Positions 7,485-17,024 are shown, numbered from the stretch's first letter. The stretch: 64,000 bases of DNA from an uncultured Prevotella sp. (GCA_900770395.1 CAAGKM010000020.1:25319-89318), one strand, 5' to 3'. Made by a program: numbers and translations. Notes: generated from the sequence alone by a model not told the origin.

Positions 7485-9008
7485 ATGAAAATCAAGAACA
7501 TCTCCTTAGCAATGCTGGCAACGGTGTTTGCCGCATCCTGCTCAAATGAACAGATTGTGGAGACAAACGCTGACCCGACAGGTGAGGCTATTGACTTCAG
7601 ACCCTCAGTCGCATCGCCGACGCGCGCTGTGGTTACAACAATTGGCACCCTTGGCGATTTCAATGTGCTTGCCAAGGGTTATCACTCAAATAACGGCACA
7701 TTGTACAGGACATTTATGATTGGAGAATATGATGAAGATAACACTCTGATACCTGGCTATGCGGAGAAATCGTCTGGAACAATGTGGAAACTGACAAAAA
7801 ACGTGTATTGGCCTACTGACGTGAACAATGCCGTATTTTGGGCATTCACAGATCTTTCAACCAATGATAAAAATGAGAATAATGATGAGACTAATAAGGC
7901 TAATGAGACAAATAACGGTTCATGCGTAACTTGTGGTACGGTGATTTTTAATCCAACTACAGGTCCTGAAATAGTAGAATATAAGCCATTAAAAGCAGAC
8001 CTATCAAAGCCGATTGGCCAATATAATGGATGGTTTGACGGTGATTCTCAGAGAGACCTTGTAAGCGCATTCACCTTTCAAACTACGAGAAACCCGCATG
8101 TAAGTCTGACGTTTAAGCATCTGCTTTCTCAGATTGAGATAAATGCCATGAGCAAGCATACAGTAGCGAACGTGGAGTCACGTAACGTGAAAATTAGGGG
8201 AGCATGGATTGTGAATGCTACTGCTTTGGGAAACCTTAATGCGAAATTCAGCACTGAAACTAAAACAGACAACCCTGAATGGAGTCCTGGTGGCAGTAAG
8301 GATTCATACGGTACTTATTATGCGGACGCCAGAAAAATACAGGTATCCTTGGATGGAAAACCAACAATCAACGTACTTGGTACTGGTGGGCATGGTAACC
8401 TTATGCTTATTCCACAGGCTGTAACTTCATGGACAGGTTCTGATGCTACTACGACTAATGATGCATACTTATTGTTGCTTTGCCGTGTGGATTTGGGACA
8501 TAAGGGGGATGTCACAGTCAACCCAGACGAAGAGGCAGTGTCACCGACAAATAAGGACGGTGTGCATTATCATCAGCAGTTTCCTGTGATGAAAAGATAC
8601 GATGAGAATGCATACGGTCTGACAGCTGTGCCGTTGCCCATTAATTGGGAAAGAGGCAAGAAATACACTTACAACCTCAATATCTGTGGTGAAAATACCG
8701 GTGCCGGTCAGTATCCGCCAAACATTCCTACAAATAATGATGCGGTGAGGAAATATCTCGAGAAATTCATTGCTGGAGATTTTAAGGTAAACGGAACGGG
8801 ATGTGATGATATGGAAGAAGCGGACCGCAAAAAGGTAATTGATATTATCACCACCATACCTGATGGTAAGACTGTGGGCTCCTATGTGCTTGATGATCCT
8901 ATCGACTTTACTGTGACAGTGAGCGACTGGGATGATGGCGGCACGTGGACTAACGGTAGCGACAACAAGGCCAGCGAGTCAAAGACTAATACGGTCAACG
9001 AAGAGTAA
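7485..9008 (+). CDS. Fimbrillin family lipoprotein (Mfa-like)
   Basis: 507-residue predicted structural subunit of surface fimbriae. The signal peptide LAMLATVFAASC ends in a lipobox. A TRA motif (SPTRAVVTT, about residue 45) provides the usual gingipain-type Arg processing context of Mfa/FimA subunits. The middle holds the conserved LTFKHLLSQIEINA strand, and near residue 390 the typical WERGKKYTYNLN strand. The gene follows DUF5119 after 35 nt and precedes a perfect hairpin and a larger tip-like fimbrillin. A segment with many AAT/GAG codons (about 7860-7920) encodes an Asn/Glu-rich insert. Confidence 0.85.
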   Translation: MKIKNISLAMLATVFAASCSNEQIVETNADPTGEAIDFRPSVASPTRAVVTTIGTLGDFNVLAKGYHSNNGTLYRTFMIGEYDEDNTLIPGYAEKSSGTMWKLTKNVYWPTDVNNAVFWAFTDLSTNDKNENNDETNKANETNNGSCVTCGTVIFNPTTGPEIVEYKPLKADLSKPIGQYNGWFDGDSQRDLVSAFTFQTTRNPHVSLTFKHLLSQIEINAMSKHTVANVESRNVKIRGAWIVNATALGNLNAKFSTETKTDNPEWSPGGSKDSYGTYYADARKIQVSLDGKPTINVLGTGGHGNLMLIPQAVTSWTGSDATTTNDAYLLLLCRVDLGHKGDVTVNPDEEAVSPTNKDGVHYHQQFPVMKRYDENAYGLTAVPLPINWERGKKYTYNLNICGENTGAGQYPPNIPTNNDAVRKYLEKFIAGDFKVNGTGCDDMEEADRKKVIDIITTIPDGKTVGSYVLDDPIDFTVTVSDWDDGGTWTNGSDNKASESKTNTVNEE

Positions 9009-9033
9009 CTTTTAACACTTTTGCATAATAAAA

Positions 9034-9069
9034 GATGGTGTATCAAAGCATGCTGTTTGATACACCATC
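9034..9069 (+). terminator. Perfect 14-bp hairpin inside the fimbrial operon
   Basis: GATGGTGTATCAAA and its exact reverse complement flank an 8-nt loop. Only a short T stretch follows (AAGAATTTTC). It could act as an attenuator or RNA-processing stop that lowers expression of the downstream tip subunit relative to the major fimbrillin. Confidence 0.5.
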
Positions 9070-9121
9070 AAGAATTTTCTGCATGGACATATTTAACAGA
9101 TAAAAATAATACATATCCGCC

Positions 9122-12055
9122 ATGAACGTAAAATACAACTTATCCCAATATGTCATAGCCACACTGGCAATCGCCGCCGTGACAGTGATGCCTACTGCCT
9201 GCAACGATGATTTAGGTTATCAGAATATCGAGGGGCGGCAAATAGGTTTTAAGCTCACGGCTCCCGACACGTGGCATGAGGGAATGTCAGTCAACGAGAA
9301 TGCGCCAACTACCCGCTGCACGTCGGTGCGGGCGCTGTCAGGCGGTGACACAAAGTTGTATTTACATACCGTGGTGGCAGATAATCCTGCAGAGGAAAAG
9401 GCAGCGGTGACCCGCGGCACTCCAGTGAGGGGCACCACTGCTTTCAAAGACAAGTATAAGCTGTTCTCGCTAAGTGGAATATGCTATACAGGCGAATATC
9501 CCGACGAAGAAGCAGGTGCGCAGAACAATTTGACACCGGGGTATGCCTATAACCTAAATTACAGCACCAGTTCGGGCAAGCCTGAGAATAAAAGCGACGA
9601 GCTGTTCTGGCCGGTAAACGGTCAAGTACGCTTTTTTGCCTTTGCCCCGACGGTGGAGGATTTCAACAAATTAGCAACAGGCGGCACGCTGGAACTAAGC
9701 TCCGCCACACACAAAGGCTCACCTACACTGACATACACTGTGCCTACGGATGTGACCAAACAAGTGGACCTTATGACAGTGTGCAGCGACCCAGGAAAAT
9801 CCATGAGCACCCCAGAGGTGAATCTGGATTTCGGTCATGCGCTTACCGCCGTGCAGATAAAGTGCGGCAAAGGCATGCTTGCGGGCAAAATCACCAAGGT
9901 CACCATTGAGGGAATCTACGGCAAGGGTAAGCAGGTGATTGGCTCTAAAACATGGACACCATTCGAAGACACCAAAGCCACATATACAATTTCAAATGAG
10001 ATAACACTGTCACCCTCAACCGATGAGAGCGTAGCCGACAAGATACACGTTCCCGAAAATACTCCGATAGCCGGAACCGACACCGACAACCTGACCTTTA
10101 TGCTACTTCCGCAGACACTGCCCGAAGGTGCCACGATGACTATAAAATTCACTGACGATGCCACCCAAACGGAGCGCACACTGACCGGTTCGTTAGCCGG
10201 ACAGACATGGGAGGCAGGAAAAATCGTGACCTACTCTGTTTCTCCGTCAAGCATCCACATCAGTGCCAAGGTCGAGTTTGATAATAAAACCACAGCCACA
10301 GTTATACCCTATTCGGGAGTCTGGTATGACGCGACATACACAGCCAAGGCTGAGGTTGTGCAGGGTGACGATAGAAAAAAAATTGAGGATATCCAGGTAA
10401 GTAAATTTCAGTATAGCTTCGACAACACTAAGTGGGAAGACTGCACAACAGATGCTGACGGATTGCTGACTATTGCGGCTCAACCTGCCTATACAACGAT
10501 GAGCAACGGATTTGACAAGACAAGCGAAAACGGCTCTGAGGAAACTCCGTACTCACTACCGAGTGAGTATGATGGCGAAACCGCCAACTGCTATCTTGTT
10601 GACAAGGCTGGATATTACTCGCTGCCGCTTGTCTATGGCAACGGCTACCTGACTTTGCCGGCATCAAATCCAGACGGTTTTAAATATTTCCCCAAGCACG
10701 ATGACAAAGAAATACCAGCAGATGGAAAAATCTCAGGTGTCGAGGACGCCGTGCTATGTTGGCAGGACGCCCCGGACCTGATTGACCCTACAAGCGTAAA
10801 GGTCGTGGGTGAGAATTTAGTGTTCCGCATCCGCAAACAGACCCTTACGCAAGGCAATGCCTTGCTTGCCGTCCGCGGCACAGACCCCGAAACAAATAAG
10901 AAGATAATACTTTGGAGCTGGCATATATGGGTGACGCCTTACAAAAATAAATTCTACAGTGAATTCTATACATCAAAAACGACTGCCAAATCTACAGGCT
11001 ACGAAATGGCGAAATATAACCTTGGCTGGTGCGACAGTCATCCCACAACTAATAAAGAGCGCACATTCAGCCTCCAAGCCATTATTGACATGTCGGCTTA
11101 TGGCGGAACATCCACAGATACGGTGAATCTTGGCACGTTTACGCAGATGGAGTTCAGAGGCTCGGATGCCGGAGACAACACATACTATCAGTGGGGCAGA
11201 AAAGACCCTATGCTCGGCGGTATCTACAATAGTAATACTCCTAATTATAAGTATCATAAAAAAGGTAATACTTCGTCGTGGGATGAGGGGGAGTTTACCA
11301 TGGAGAACAAACAGGTGTTCAACCAATATAATCAAGACGGTTATAATTACTCGTTCTGCAAGAACCTTGGAGATAAGATAGATATTGACGGCTATGCATC
11401 GAACGGAGTGTCAATAGGATATGCCATACAGCATCCGTATATGTTTGTCACCAACTCGCGTTGCAGTGATTCGAGTGGAGAGACCACAGACTTTAATTAT
11501 CGCAATCATTGGCATAAGCCATATAAGCATTATCCTGCGCCTTATTTGCATGACAATTCACATATCTTGTTCAATGCCTGGGATGCGGGAGCTACAAGTG
11601 CCGGTGTTAAAGCGGCAAACGTTCAGAAAACTATATATGATCCGTGTCCTCCGCAATTCAAGGTACCCCCGCTTGACGCATTTCAAGAATTTGTGGATAA
11701 AAAGTCATCTGGAAGCTTAAACGGCAATGTCTGGACATTTACGTCTAATGGAAAATCAATCACGTTCCCGATTACAGGTTTGCGAAACTATGCTCTGCGT
11801 AGCAACGAATGGACAACAGTAGAGCCAGTTAAGGCAGACCCGGGATTCAGTTATGAGGAGTTCTATAAGATTTCTATGCCTGCATTCAAGAGTCTGACAT
11901 ATATATCCTCGGCAACAATTGAAGAAAAAAAAGTCAATGGCACCACTGACACCTATAACGCCTATCAGGTAACAATATTTCGTTATCAGGGTGGTATAAG
12001 CACAATAGGTTCCAGCAACTCGTATGGTCTTTCCGTGCGGCCTATAAAGAAGTAA
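9122..12055 (+). CDS. Large fimbrillin-family lipoprotein, probable fimbrial tip/adhesin
   Basis: 977-residue lipoprotein with lipobox VMPTAC near residue 26. The N-terminal half (to about residue 385) has fimbrillin signatures: TRCTSVRAL, LNLDFGHALTAVQIKC-like strand and the WEAGKIVTYSVS strand. The C-terminal half (about 480-977) is a separate module with many aromatic residues. It contains DPCPPQFKVPPLDAF and ends YGLSVRPIKK, an ending common in Bacteroidales tip adhesins. It is the last gene of the plus-strand fimbrial operon. Its stop lies 18 nt before a permease remnant. The ligand is unknown. Confidence 0.8.
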   Translation: MNVKYNLSQYVIATLAIAAVTVMPTACNDDLGYQNIEGRQIGFKLTAPDTWHEGMSVNENAPTTRCTSVRALSGGDTKLYLHTVVADNPAEEKAAVTRGTPVRGTTAFKDKYKLFSLSGICYTGEYPDEEAGAQNNLTPGYAYNLNYSTSSGKPENKSDELFWPVNGQVRFFAFAPTVEDFNKLATGGTLELSSATHKGSPTLTYTVPTDVTKQVDLMTVCSDPGKSMSTPEVNLDFGHALTAVQIKCGKGMLAGKITKVTIEGIYGKGKQVIGSKTWTPFEDTKATYTISNEITLSPSTDESVADKIHVPENTPIAGTDTDNLTFMLLPQTLPEGATMTIKFTDDATQTERTLTGSLAGQTWEAGKIVTYSVSPSSIHISAKVEFDNKTTATVIPYSGVWYDATYTAKAEVVQGDDRKKIEDIQVSKFQYSFDNTKWEDCTTDADGLLTIAAQPAYTTMSNGFDKTSENGSEETPYSLPSEYDGETANCYLVDKAGYYSLPLVYGNGYLTLPASNPDGFKYFPKHDDKEIPADGKISGVEDAVLCWQDAPDLIDPTSVKVVGENLVFRIRKQTLTQGNALLAVRGTDPETNKKIILWSWHIWVTPYKNKFYSEFYTSKTTAKSTGYEMAKYNLGWCDSHPTTNKERTFSLQAIIDMSAYGGTSTDTVNLGTFTQMEFRGSDAGDNTYYQWGRKDPMLGGIYNSNTPNYKYHKKGNTSSWDEGEFTMENKQVFNQYNQDGYNYSFCKNLGDKIDIDGYASNGVSIGYAIQHPYMFVTNSRCSDSSGETTDFNYRNHWHKPYKHYPAPYLHDNSHILFNAWDAGATSAGVKAANVQKTIYDPCPPQFKVPPLDAFQEFVDKKSSGSLNGNVWTFTSNGKSITFPITGLRNYALRSNEWTTVEPVKADPGFSYEEFYKISMPAFKSLTYISSATIEEKKVNGTTDTYNAYQVTIFRYQGGISTIGSSNSYGLSVRPIKK

Positions 12056-12073
12056 CAATCGTAATTGTGCCAT

Positions 12074-12202
12074 GGCAACGGCTGCAAGTTCAGCGACTAT
12101 ATCAAGGTAGGCCTGCCCTTGCAGGTAATCATAGGAATGGCAATGACATTTCTGCTGATTGTCCCAAAACAGTTGTCACATACAGCAGGCGGTACACCAT
12201 GA
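12074..12202 (+). pseudogene. 3' remnant of a second SLC13/DASS permease gene
   Basis: The frame reads NGCKFSDYIKVGLPLQ then VIIGMAMTFLL before a TGA at 12200-12202. It closely matches the last 30 residues of the intact permease at 1588-3420 (GGYKFSDYVKVGLPLQ, IIIGIVMTFVL) in both protein and DNA. No start codon or upstream domain exists: the frame opens right after the fimbrial gene. The remnant ends with its own terminator. It marks a junction where the fimbrial operon replaced or interrupted an older permease gene. Confidence 0.85.
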
Positions 12203-12232
12203 TTTCCCAGATGTACCGCCCGCATCCTTTTT
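12188..12232 (+). terminator. Intrinsic terminator closing the fimbrial operon
   Basis: GGCGGTACA and TGTACCGCC form a 9-bp stem (12188-12220), followed by CGCATCC and TTTTT. It belongs to the permease remnant and now probably ends fimbrial transcription before the convergent sod gene. Confidence 0.75.
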
Positions 12233-12239
12233 AATAGTA

Positions 12240-12875
12240 TCAACATTCACACCCTACCGTGCAAGCACAGCTCTCCGCACATTTGCAGATTTCTGCCCGC
12301 GCCGATATCATGTTCCAGTCTATTATATCCCAAATAGCTTTCACATGGTCAGCCCTGCGGTTCTGATAATCCACATAGTATGCATGCTCCCACACATCGA
12401 TGGTAAGCAACGGATGCAGCTCATGACGCAAAGGATTGTCGGCATTCTGCATCTGATGGATTTGCAGATTTCCCTTGTCATCCATCGTCAGCCATGCCCA
12501 CCCAGAGCCAAAAAGCCCTACAGCGGCCTCGCTAAGCTTAGCGCGCATTTCATCCATACTTCCAAAGGACTTCTCTATCAGCTGAGATAGATGTGCCGAA
12601 GGAGCCGTTGACTTGCCGTTGGGACAGAACTGAGAGAAATAAAGTGCATGATTCAGCACCTGACCGGCATTGTTGCCAATAGGACCGTTTGCCTTTGCCG
12701 CAATCACGTCGAGCGACTTTCCCTCGAAAGCGCTTCCCGCAACAAGGCGGTTGAGATTGTCCACATACGTCTGCAAATGCTTGCCATAATGCAGCTTTAT
12801 AGTCTCCTCACTAATCACCGGTGCAAGTGCATCAGCGGCATAACCCAACTTGGGCATTATAAATTTTCCATCCAT
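12240..12875 (-). CDS. sod: Iron/manganese superoxide dismutase with Cys-rich C-terminal tail
   Basis: Converts superoxide to oxygen and hydrogen peroxide in the cytoplasm. Metal ligands of the Fe/Mn-SOD fold are visible: His29 (KLHYGKH), His76 (VLNHALYF), Asp160 and His164 (DVWEHAYY). GQVLNH carries the Gln position typical of iron-type enzymes. The normal fold ends near IIDWNMISARAE at about residue 195. The remaining residues place six cysteines at 197, 199, 203, 205, 209 and 211 in a strict CxC-x3-CxC-x3-CxC pattern, which standard SODs of about 193 residues lack. The tail could bind metal; that is inference. The gene is monocistronic, with a promoter at 12923-12930. Confidence 0.93.
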   Translation of the reverse strand: MDGKFIMPKLGYAADALAPVISEETIKLHYGKHLQTYVDNLNRLVAGSAFEGKSLDVIAAKANGPIGNNAGQVLNHALYFSQFCPNGKSTAPSAHLSQLIEKSFGSMDEMRAKLSEAAVGLFGSGWAWLTMDDKGNLQIHQMQNADNPLRHELHPLLTIDVWEHAYYVDYQNRRADHVKAIWDIIDWNMISARAEICKCAESCACTVGCEC

Positions 12876-12895
12876 ACTTTTGTTTTTTAAATGAT

Positions 12896-13060
12896 TAAAC
12901 TTAACTGTAAAACTTACGTTGGCAAAAGTACAAATAAAATTTGGTTTGACAATAGCTTTTTGCGTTTTTTACAACTATCAAAAACTATTTCACTAAATCT
13001 TAAACACTTATTAAACAAAACGTTACAAGATTAACAGAATCACACGCATTTTATCTTTTG
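12896..13060 (-). repeat. sod upstream region, copy A of a duplicated control segment
   Basis: This segment holds the sod -7 box (TACTTTTG, 12930-12923 on the minus strand), the leader just after it and about 130 bp upstream. It aligns over its length to 17140-17305, in front of the minus-strand fimbrillin operon. Shared blocks include AAAACTTACG next to the -7 box, and distal AAACACTT, ACAAAACGTT and CACACGCATTTT. Identity is roughly 70-75% by eye. Confidence 0.75.
12923..12930 (-). promoter_or_regulatory. sod promoter -7 box
   Basis: TACTTTTG on the minus strand, about 48 nt before the sod start codon, within the duplicated segment. Confidence 0.65.
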
Positions 13061-13103
13061 TTGTAGCTTAGCCATTACTTTTACATAATTCAGCACATGC
13101 CCC

Positions 13104-13997
13104 TCAAGGCAATATGCTCACAGGTAAAGTTGTGATATATCCGGCAGTCAGGACTGTCGCACCGTCGTTCAACGTGCATACGTATGACTTGCCGTTACCG
13201 AGTGTCAACTCTATCTTTTGACCTGAAGGAAGAGTTTGTGGCGGAAGCAGGCACTTGAAGTTTATCTTATACGGATTCTGCTCATTCCACTCGCTGCGCA
13301 TCTTCAGGTTCACATTGCCGCTGCCAGTCACCAGCTTATACCCTTTGCCCGTGTCTGTATTCAACACAGCTGTGTTTTTGACATTTACCAGCACGGCTCC
13401 AGCTCCCATCACGTCTTTGCCTGCAACACCTGCATCACTTATGGTCACGCTTATATTCAGGCATGCCATCAGGTGAGAAAACGCAAAGTTCAAGTTTTTG
13501 CAGGCCACGGGGTCGTCAACTGCAGTAGCAGCCGACATATAAATGTTTTTTAAGTACTTGCTCATGGTGCTCTGATCGGCAGATGCGGTGATGGTGGCAC
13601 CTGCGGAAGGCACAAAGCCTGATCCGCCATACCATGCCCCCACCGTCACCGCACTTGCTGTTTCCGCCATCTTCTTCCACAATCCATAGTTACCCGTTGC
13701 CGGCCGAAAAACATTACCGGTTCCCGTATATACATAACGGTATGAGGAGACTGTTCCCCCCGGCACAGACACAACTATCGTGTCGCCTGTCTGGAAAACA
13801 GTCTGACTGTTACTGTCAGCCATCCTTGTCGTCACATCTACACTTGCCACGGAAGCCGTAACACTATAGTCCTGCGGGGCATTTTCAATAAATGCATCCT
13901 GCTCGTCCGCACATCCAGACAGCATTATTGCAGCAATAATGCACAAGCTGACTTCAGCTGACATAAAGCTTGCCATATTTGATTTGTGTCTCTGCAT
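13104..13997 (-). CDS. Fimbrillin family lipoprotein (third gene of minus-strand operon)
   Basis: 297-residue lipoprotein. ATG 13997 stands 2 nt after the stop of the upstream gene; the earlier TTG at 14003 is less likely. The signal sequence ends IMLSGC (lipobox). Features of Mfa/FimA-type subunits include the VDVTTRMAD cleavage-type stretch, the NFAFSHLMACLNISV strand and a C-terminal LTAGYITTLPVSI strand where fimbrillins often carry an ITTxPV-like end. Probably a structural or accessory pilus subunit exported as a lipoprotein. No further gene follows before sod. Confidence 0.8.
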   Translation of the reverse strand: MQRHKSNMASFMSAEVSLCIIAAIMLSGCADEQDAFIENAPQDYSVTASVASVDVTTRMADSNSQTVFQTGDTIVVSVPGGTVSSYRYVYTGTGNVFRPATGNYGLWKKMAETASAVTVGAWYGGSGFVPSAGATITASADQSTMSKYLKNIYMSAATAVDDPVACKNLNFAFSHLMACLNISVTISDAGVAGKDVMGAGAVLVNVKNTAVLNTDTGKGYKLVTGSGNVNLKMRSEWNEQNPYKINFKCLLPPQTLPSGQKIELTLGNGKSYVCTLNDGATVLTAGYITTLPVSILP

Positions 13998-13999
13998 TT

Positions 14000-15997
14000 T
14001 CAATCTGGTTTTCTATATTTAAACTGATACACCTTCTCTACCTTAGCAGTAGTTCCACTGCCTGTAGTTTTCTCCGTCCACTGTTCCCAGCTGTTTGCCG
14101 TAGCCACTGTGTTGAGAGCACTGCCAAGTCCGGTAAAGTCAGCACGGGCAGTGCCCGCCGATGCCGATTCTGTACAGTTGGTCACCGTATAGCCCGAGAT
14201 GTAATGACTGTTCTTTACGATTCCCAAACAACTCCCAGCCAAAGCTCCGGCAGTAGGCTTGGATGTAAGTCCAAGATTGTACAGTTTGGTGACACGGGTA
14301 TAGCAGTTGTTGATGTCGCCCTCAACCTTACCTGCCAGACCACCCACGCTGCTGCCATTGCTTGCTTTTAAAAATCCGATGTCCAGACCATGCCCGAGGG
14401 AAGCATAAACGGCAGAGTTGCTTATTGAGCCCTTGCAATATCCCACCATTCCGCCAAAATACATGGGATTTGTCTGAAGGGCGGCTATATTGTTAAGGTT
14501 CATATCGTTAAGCTCCACGGTGCAGTTCACGATGTTGCCGTCAACCCTGCCCGCCAGCATTCCGCCATATTGCGTATCAACATATTTAAGCGTGGATGTC
14601 ACGATGCTGCCCAATCCCGACAGTCCGCCATTCACCACACACACATTGCGTATGTCTTTCTTGGTGTAGCCAATAATTCCAGCATAGGAGCCTGAGAGCC
14701 TGGCTATTGGGGCTGTTGTGCCAATAATACCAGTAAGGTCTATATAAATTGTCCATCCCTGTCCGTCAAAAGGTATGTTCAGCGGTTTTTCTACACTGCC
14801 CACAGGCTGCCAGAATATGGCATCGAGGACTGTGGCTGTCACTGGAAACGACTTGATTAACTTTATAGTAAATACCTTATTGCCGTTCCCGTCAATCTCC
14901 TCCCATCCATAGTCCTTATAAAACTCAGCATTCTTGTCACCCTGATCGCCATTCTCGTTCCAGCTCTTGGCAAATGCGGTAAATTCTGCGAAACTCCCTA
15001 TGCCGCGTTCCTTTGTGCTCACCGTAGTGCTGGAACTAACCGCGCTCCATGCCACGGTTGTCTGACTTACAGTCACGGTATTTCCAAGTTTAAGATTATA
15101 GATATAGCATCTTCCACGCTCCCACTTCACATTAATAGCTGACGATGTAAGCGTATAAGTGCGGTCTTTAGTGTCCTTGCCCTTTTGTCCCATCACCACC
15201 GTAAGTGTCACAACAGGTGTCACATCAAGCGGTGCCACAAGTCCGCTTGCAACTGTGGCGGGCGTTTCTCCTACAGACTGCTCATTACCCGCAACAGGGG
15301 CAAACGACAAGACACTGCTTCTTCCCAGTCCCGCCAAGGTTCCGTCGGCAACTTTCATTGTGCCATTGCCCACGAAAAACAGGGCATTCGGAGTTGTGAG
15401 CGTAATTTTCTTTACATAGTTATTGTCCGAAGCGTCACGGGCATCATACTGCACATTAAACACCACCTGTGCCATGGCGTGTTGCATGTATATTGTGGAG
15501 TTAGGCACAACATTTGTGCCAACAACGACAGGAGTGGATGAGGCCACGGCATCACTGCCTGAGCCATAGAGATAGTCGGTAGCCGATTGCTGTACTGCAC
15601 CAACTGAAGTCTGCGAGGCTGGTACTGAAACAGGCACGGTATGATTTCCTCCGGTCATATCGGGAGTAAGTGCCAGCCCCGACGGGTACCACGCATAGAG
15701 CCGCCCCCTCGTATTGCTGACCTTGGTCGTAGGAGTGGTTTTCCAGACTCCGTTCACCTTATTTAGAACACCGCCATTTGCAGGTGCGCCGGGATATACT
15801 GTATTTACGGTCTCTCCTGTAATATAGAATCCGACACTGCTATAGGGGAACGCTCCAAACTCTACAGAATTTACCGCAGGAATAAACGCCCGCACATCCT
15901 CCTCTTCAAAATCGGCGGCTGTCTCCCCGCTGCAACCTGCAGCGAGGAGCACAACTGCCATAAAAACGGGAATAAGTATATCATACCTACTGTTCAT
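14000..15997 (-). CDS. Fimbrillin-like lipoprotein with C-terminal GLUG-type repeats
   Basis: 665-residue lipoprotein starting at ATG 15997 (lipobox LLAAGC); the GTG at 16039 lies inside the upstream gene. Residues to about 330 are fimbrillin-like, including MQHAMAQVVFNVQY and WERGRCYIYNLKLG. The C-terminal part (about 430-640) has repeated Gly-Gly-x-x-Gly units (YAGIIGY, GGMLAGRVDG, FGGMVGYCKG, VGGLAGKVEG), each followed by a Val/Ile-x-Asn-Cys/Ser strand, as in GLUG repeats of M26 proteases and adhesins. This suggests a tip adhesin with a beta-helix head. It is the middle gene of the operon. Confidence 0.8.
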   Translation of the reverse strand: MNSRYDILIPVFMAVVLLAAGCSGETAADFEEEDVRAFIPAVNSVEFGAFPYSSVGFYITGETVNTVYPGAPANGGVLNKVNGVWKTTPTTKVSNTRGRLYAWYPSGLALTPDMTGGNHTVPVSVPASQTSVGAVQQSATDYLYGSGSDAVASSTPVVVGTNVVPNSTIYMQHAMAQVVFNVQYDARDASDNNYVKKITLTTPNALFFVGNGTMKVADGTLAGLGRSSVLSFAPVAGNEQSVGETPATVASGLVAPLDVTPVVTLTVVMGQKGKDTKDRTYTLTSSAINVKWERGRCYIYNLKLGNTVTVSQTTVAWSAVSSSTTVSTKERGIGSFAEFTAFAKSWNENGDQGDKNAEFYKDYGWEEIDGNGNKVFTIKLIKSFPVTATVLDAIFWQPVGSVEKPLNIPFDGQGWTIYIDLTGIIGTTAPIARLSGSYAGIIGYTKKDIRNVCVVNGGLSGLGSIVTSTLKYVDTQYGGMLAGRVDGNIVNCTVELNDMNLNNIAALQTNPMYFGGMVGYCKGSISNSAVYASLGHGLDIGFLKASNGSSVGGLAGKVEGDINNCYTRVTKLYNLGLTSKPTAGALAGSCLGIVKNSHYISGYTVTNCTESASAGTARADFTGLGSALNTVATANSWEQWTEKTTGSGTTAKVEKVYQFKYRKPD

Positions 15998-16019
15998 AAT
16001 CAATACTTCAGACGTTGAA

Positions 16020-17024
16020 TTATTGTAAAGCCAGTTCACCGCTTACGGTTATGCTGTTCCAGTCTGTCAGCAGAATATTATTGCTGCTTATCACGAGATC
16101 CGTTCCGCTCAGCTTTGCCGTATAAAGATAATTTATGCCGGCAAGCCAGCTGCCGCTCTCAGGTGCTGGAACCATGGTGGTGTATTCCACGCCGTCTACC
16201 GTCATTGTCACCTTTATGGAATTAGCAACAATGTCCTCAGCCGGAAATACAATCACCGACACAGCCTTGGCAGAAGCAGCCGCAGTTCCCACACTATAGC
16301 CTGTAACATTACGTGTGTATGAGGCTGCCGATGCCGCATTCATCGTTATCGTGCCGTTTGCAATGTTCAAGGTCGGATTTGTACCCTTATTCAGAGTTGT
16401 GGCGGCGCCTACGTTTTGCAGCTCAATCTTTGTCAAATTGCCTGTGCCGCTATAAGACGCATCCTTGTATACCCTGAAGCTAACCCGTGAAAGAGCGTGA
16501 TTCATTGTGAGGTTCACCGACGGATTCCTGTTGGTTGTATTCACCGCAGCTCCCGCAACATTTGTCACCGCAGCCCACATATAGTCAGTCTCCCCCGCAT
16601 CACCATAGATTGTTGAGGCATCACCCGTAGACACATTTACGCTGCCATTGCTCAATGTGCTCACGCCAATAGCACCGTTAGTGGCTGTAGCGCTCGACGG
16701 ATAGTGAGCCGTGATGACGGCAGGCTCGTTGGAAAGCAGAATCTTGTTAGCACCGTTATTGCTCCACATCGAGTTTGCATACGAATACACGGCTTTACTG
16801 TCGCCCACATAACCATTTCCTGAGGCATACACGGCAATGCTGCCCAGCACCGACGCATCTGTTCCGCTTATTATACTCCGTGTCATGGACAGCGTCGGCA
16901 ACACACTCAGTTCCACTTTCTGCTCATTGTTGTTGCACTCCTCACAACAATTGTCATTTTCACACCCGCTTACTGTAACCATTATTAAAGCGAGAATCAT
17001 CTGCACAATACCATTCTTTTTCAT
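16020..17024 (-). CDS. Fimbrillin family lipoprotein (first gene of minus-strand operon)
   Basis: 334-residue lipoprotein with leader ending VTVSGC. A short Cys/Asn-rich stretch (CENDNCCEECNNN) follows the lipidation site, which is unusual. Then comes the SMTRSI processing-type motif. The body shows NLTMNHALSRVSFRVYK, a hallmark fimbrillin strand, and a C-terminal WLAGINYLYTAKLSG. It is rich in Ala, Ser, Thr and Asn, as expected for a secreted fibre subunit. It is the promoter-proximal gene and may be the major subunit. Its control region is the diverged copy of the sod upstream region. Confidence 0.83.
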   Translation of the reverse strand: MKKNGIVQMILALIMVTVSGCENDNCCEECNNNEQKVELSVLPTLSMTRSIISGTDASVLGSIAVYASGNGYVGDSKAVYSYANSMWSNNGANKILLSNEPAVITAHYPSSATATNGAIGVSTLSNGSVNVSTGDASTIYGDAGETDYMWAAVTNVAGAAVNTTNRNPSVNLTMNHALSRVSFRVYKDASYSGTGNLTKIELQNVGAATTLNKGTNPTLNIANGTITMNAASAASYTRNVTGYSVGTAAASAKAVSVIVFPAEDIVANSIKVTMTVDGVEYTTMVPAPESGSWLAGINYLYTAKLSGTDLVISSNNILLTDWNSITVSGELALQ

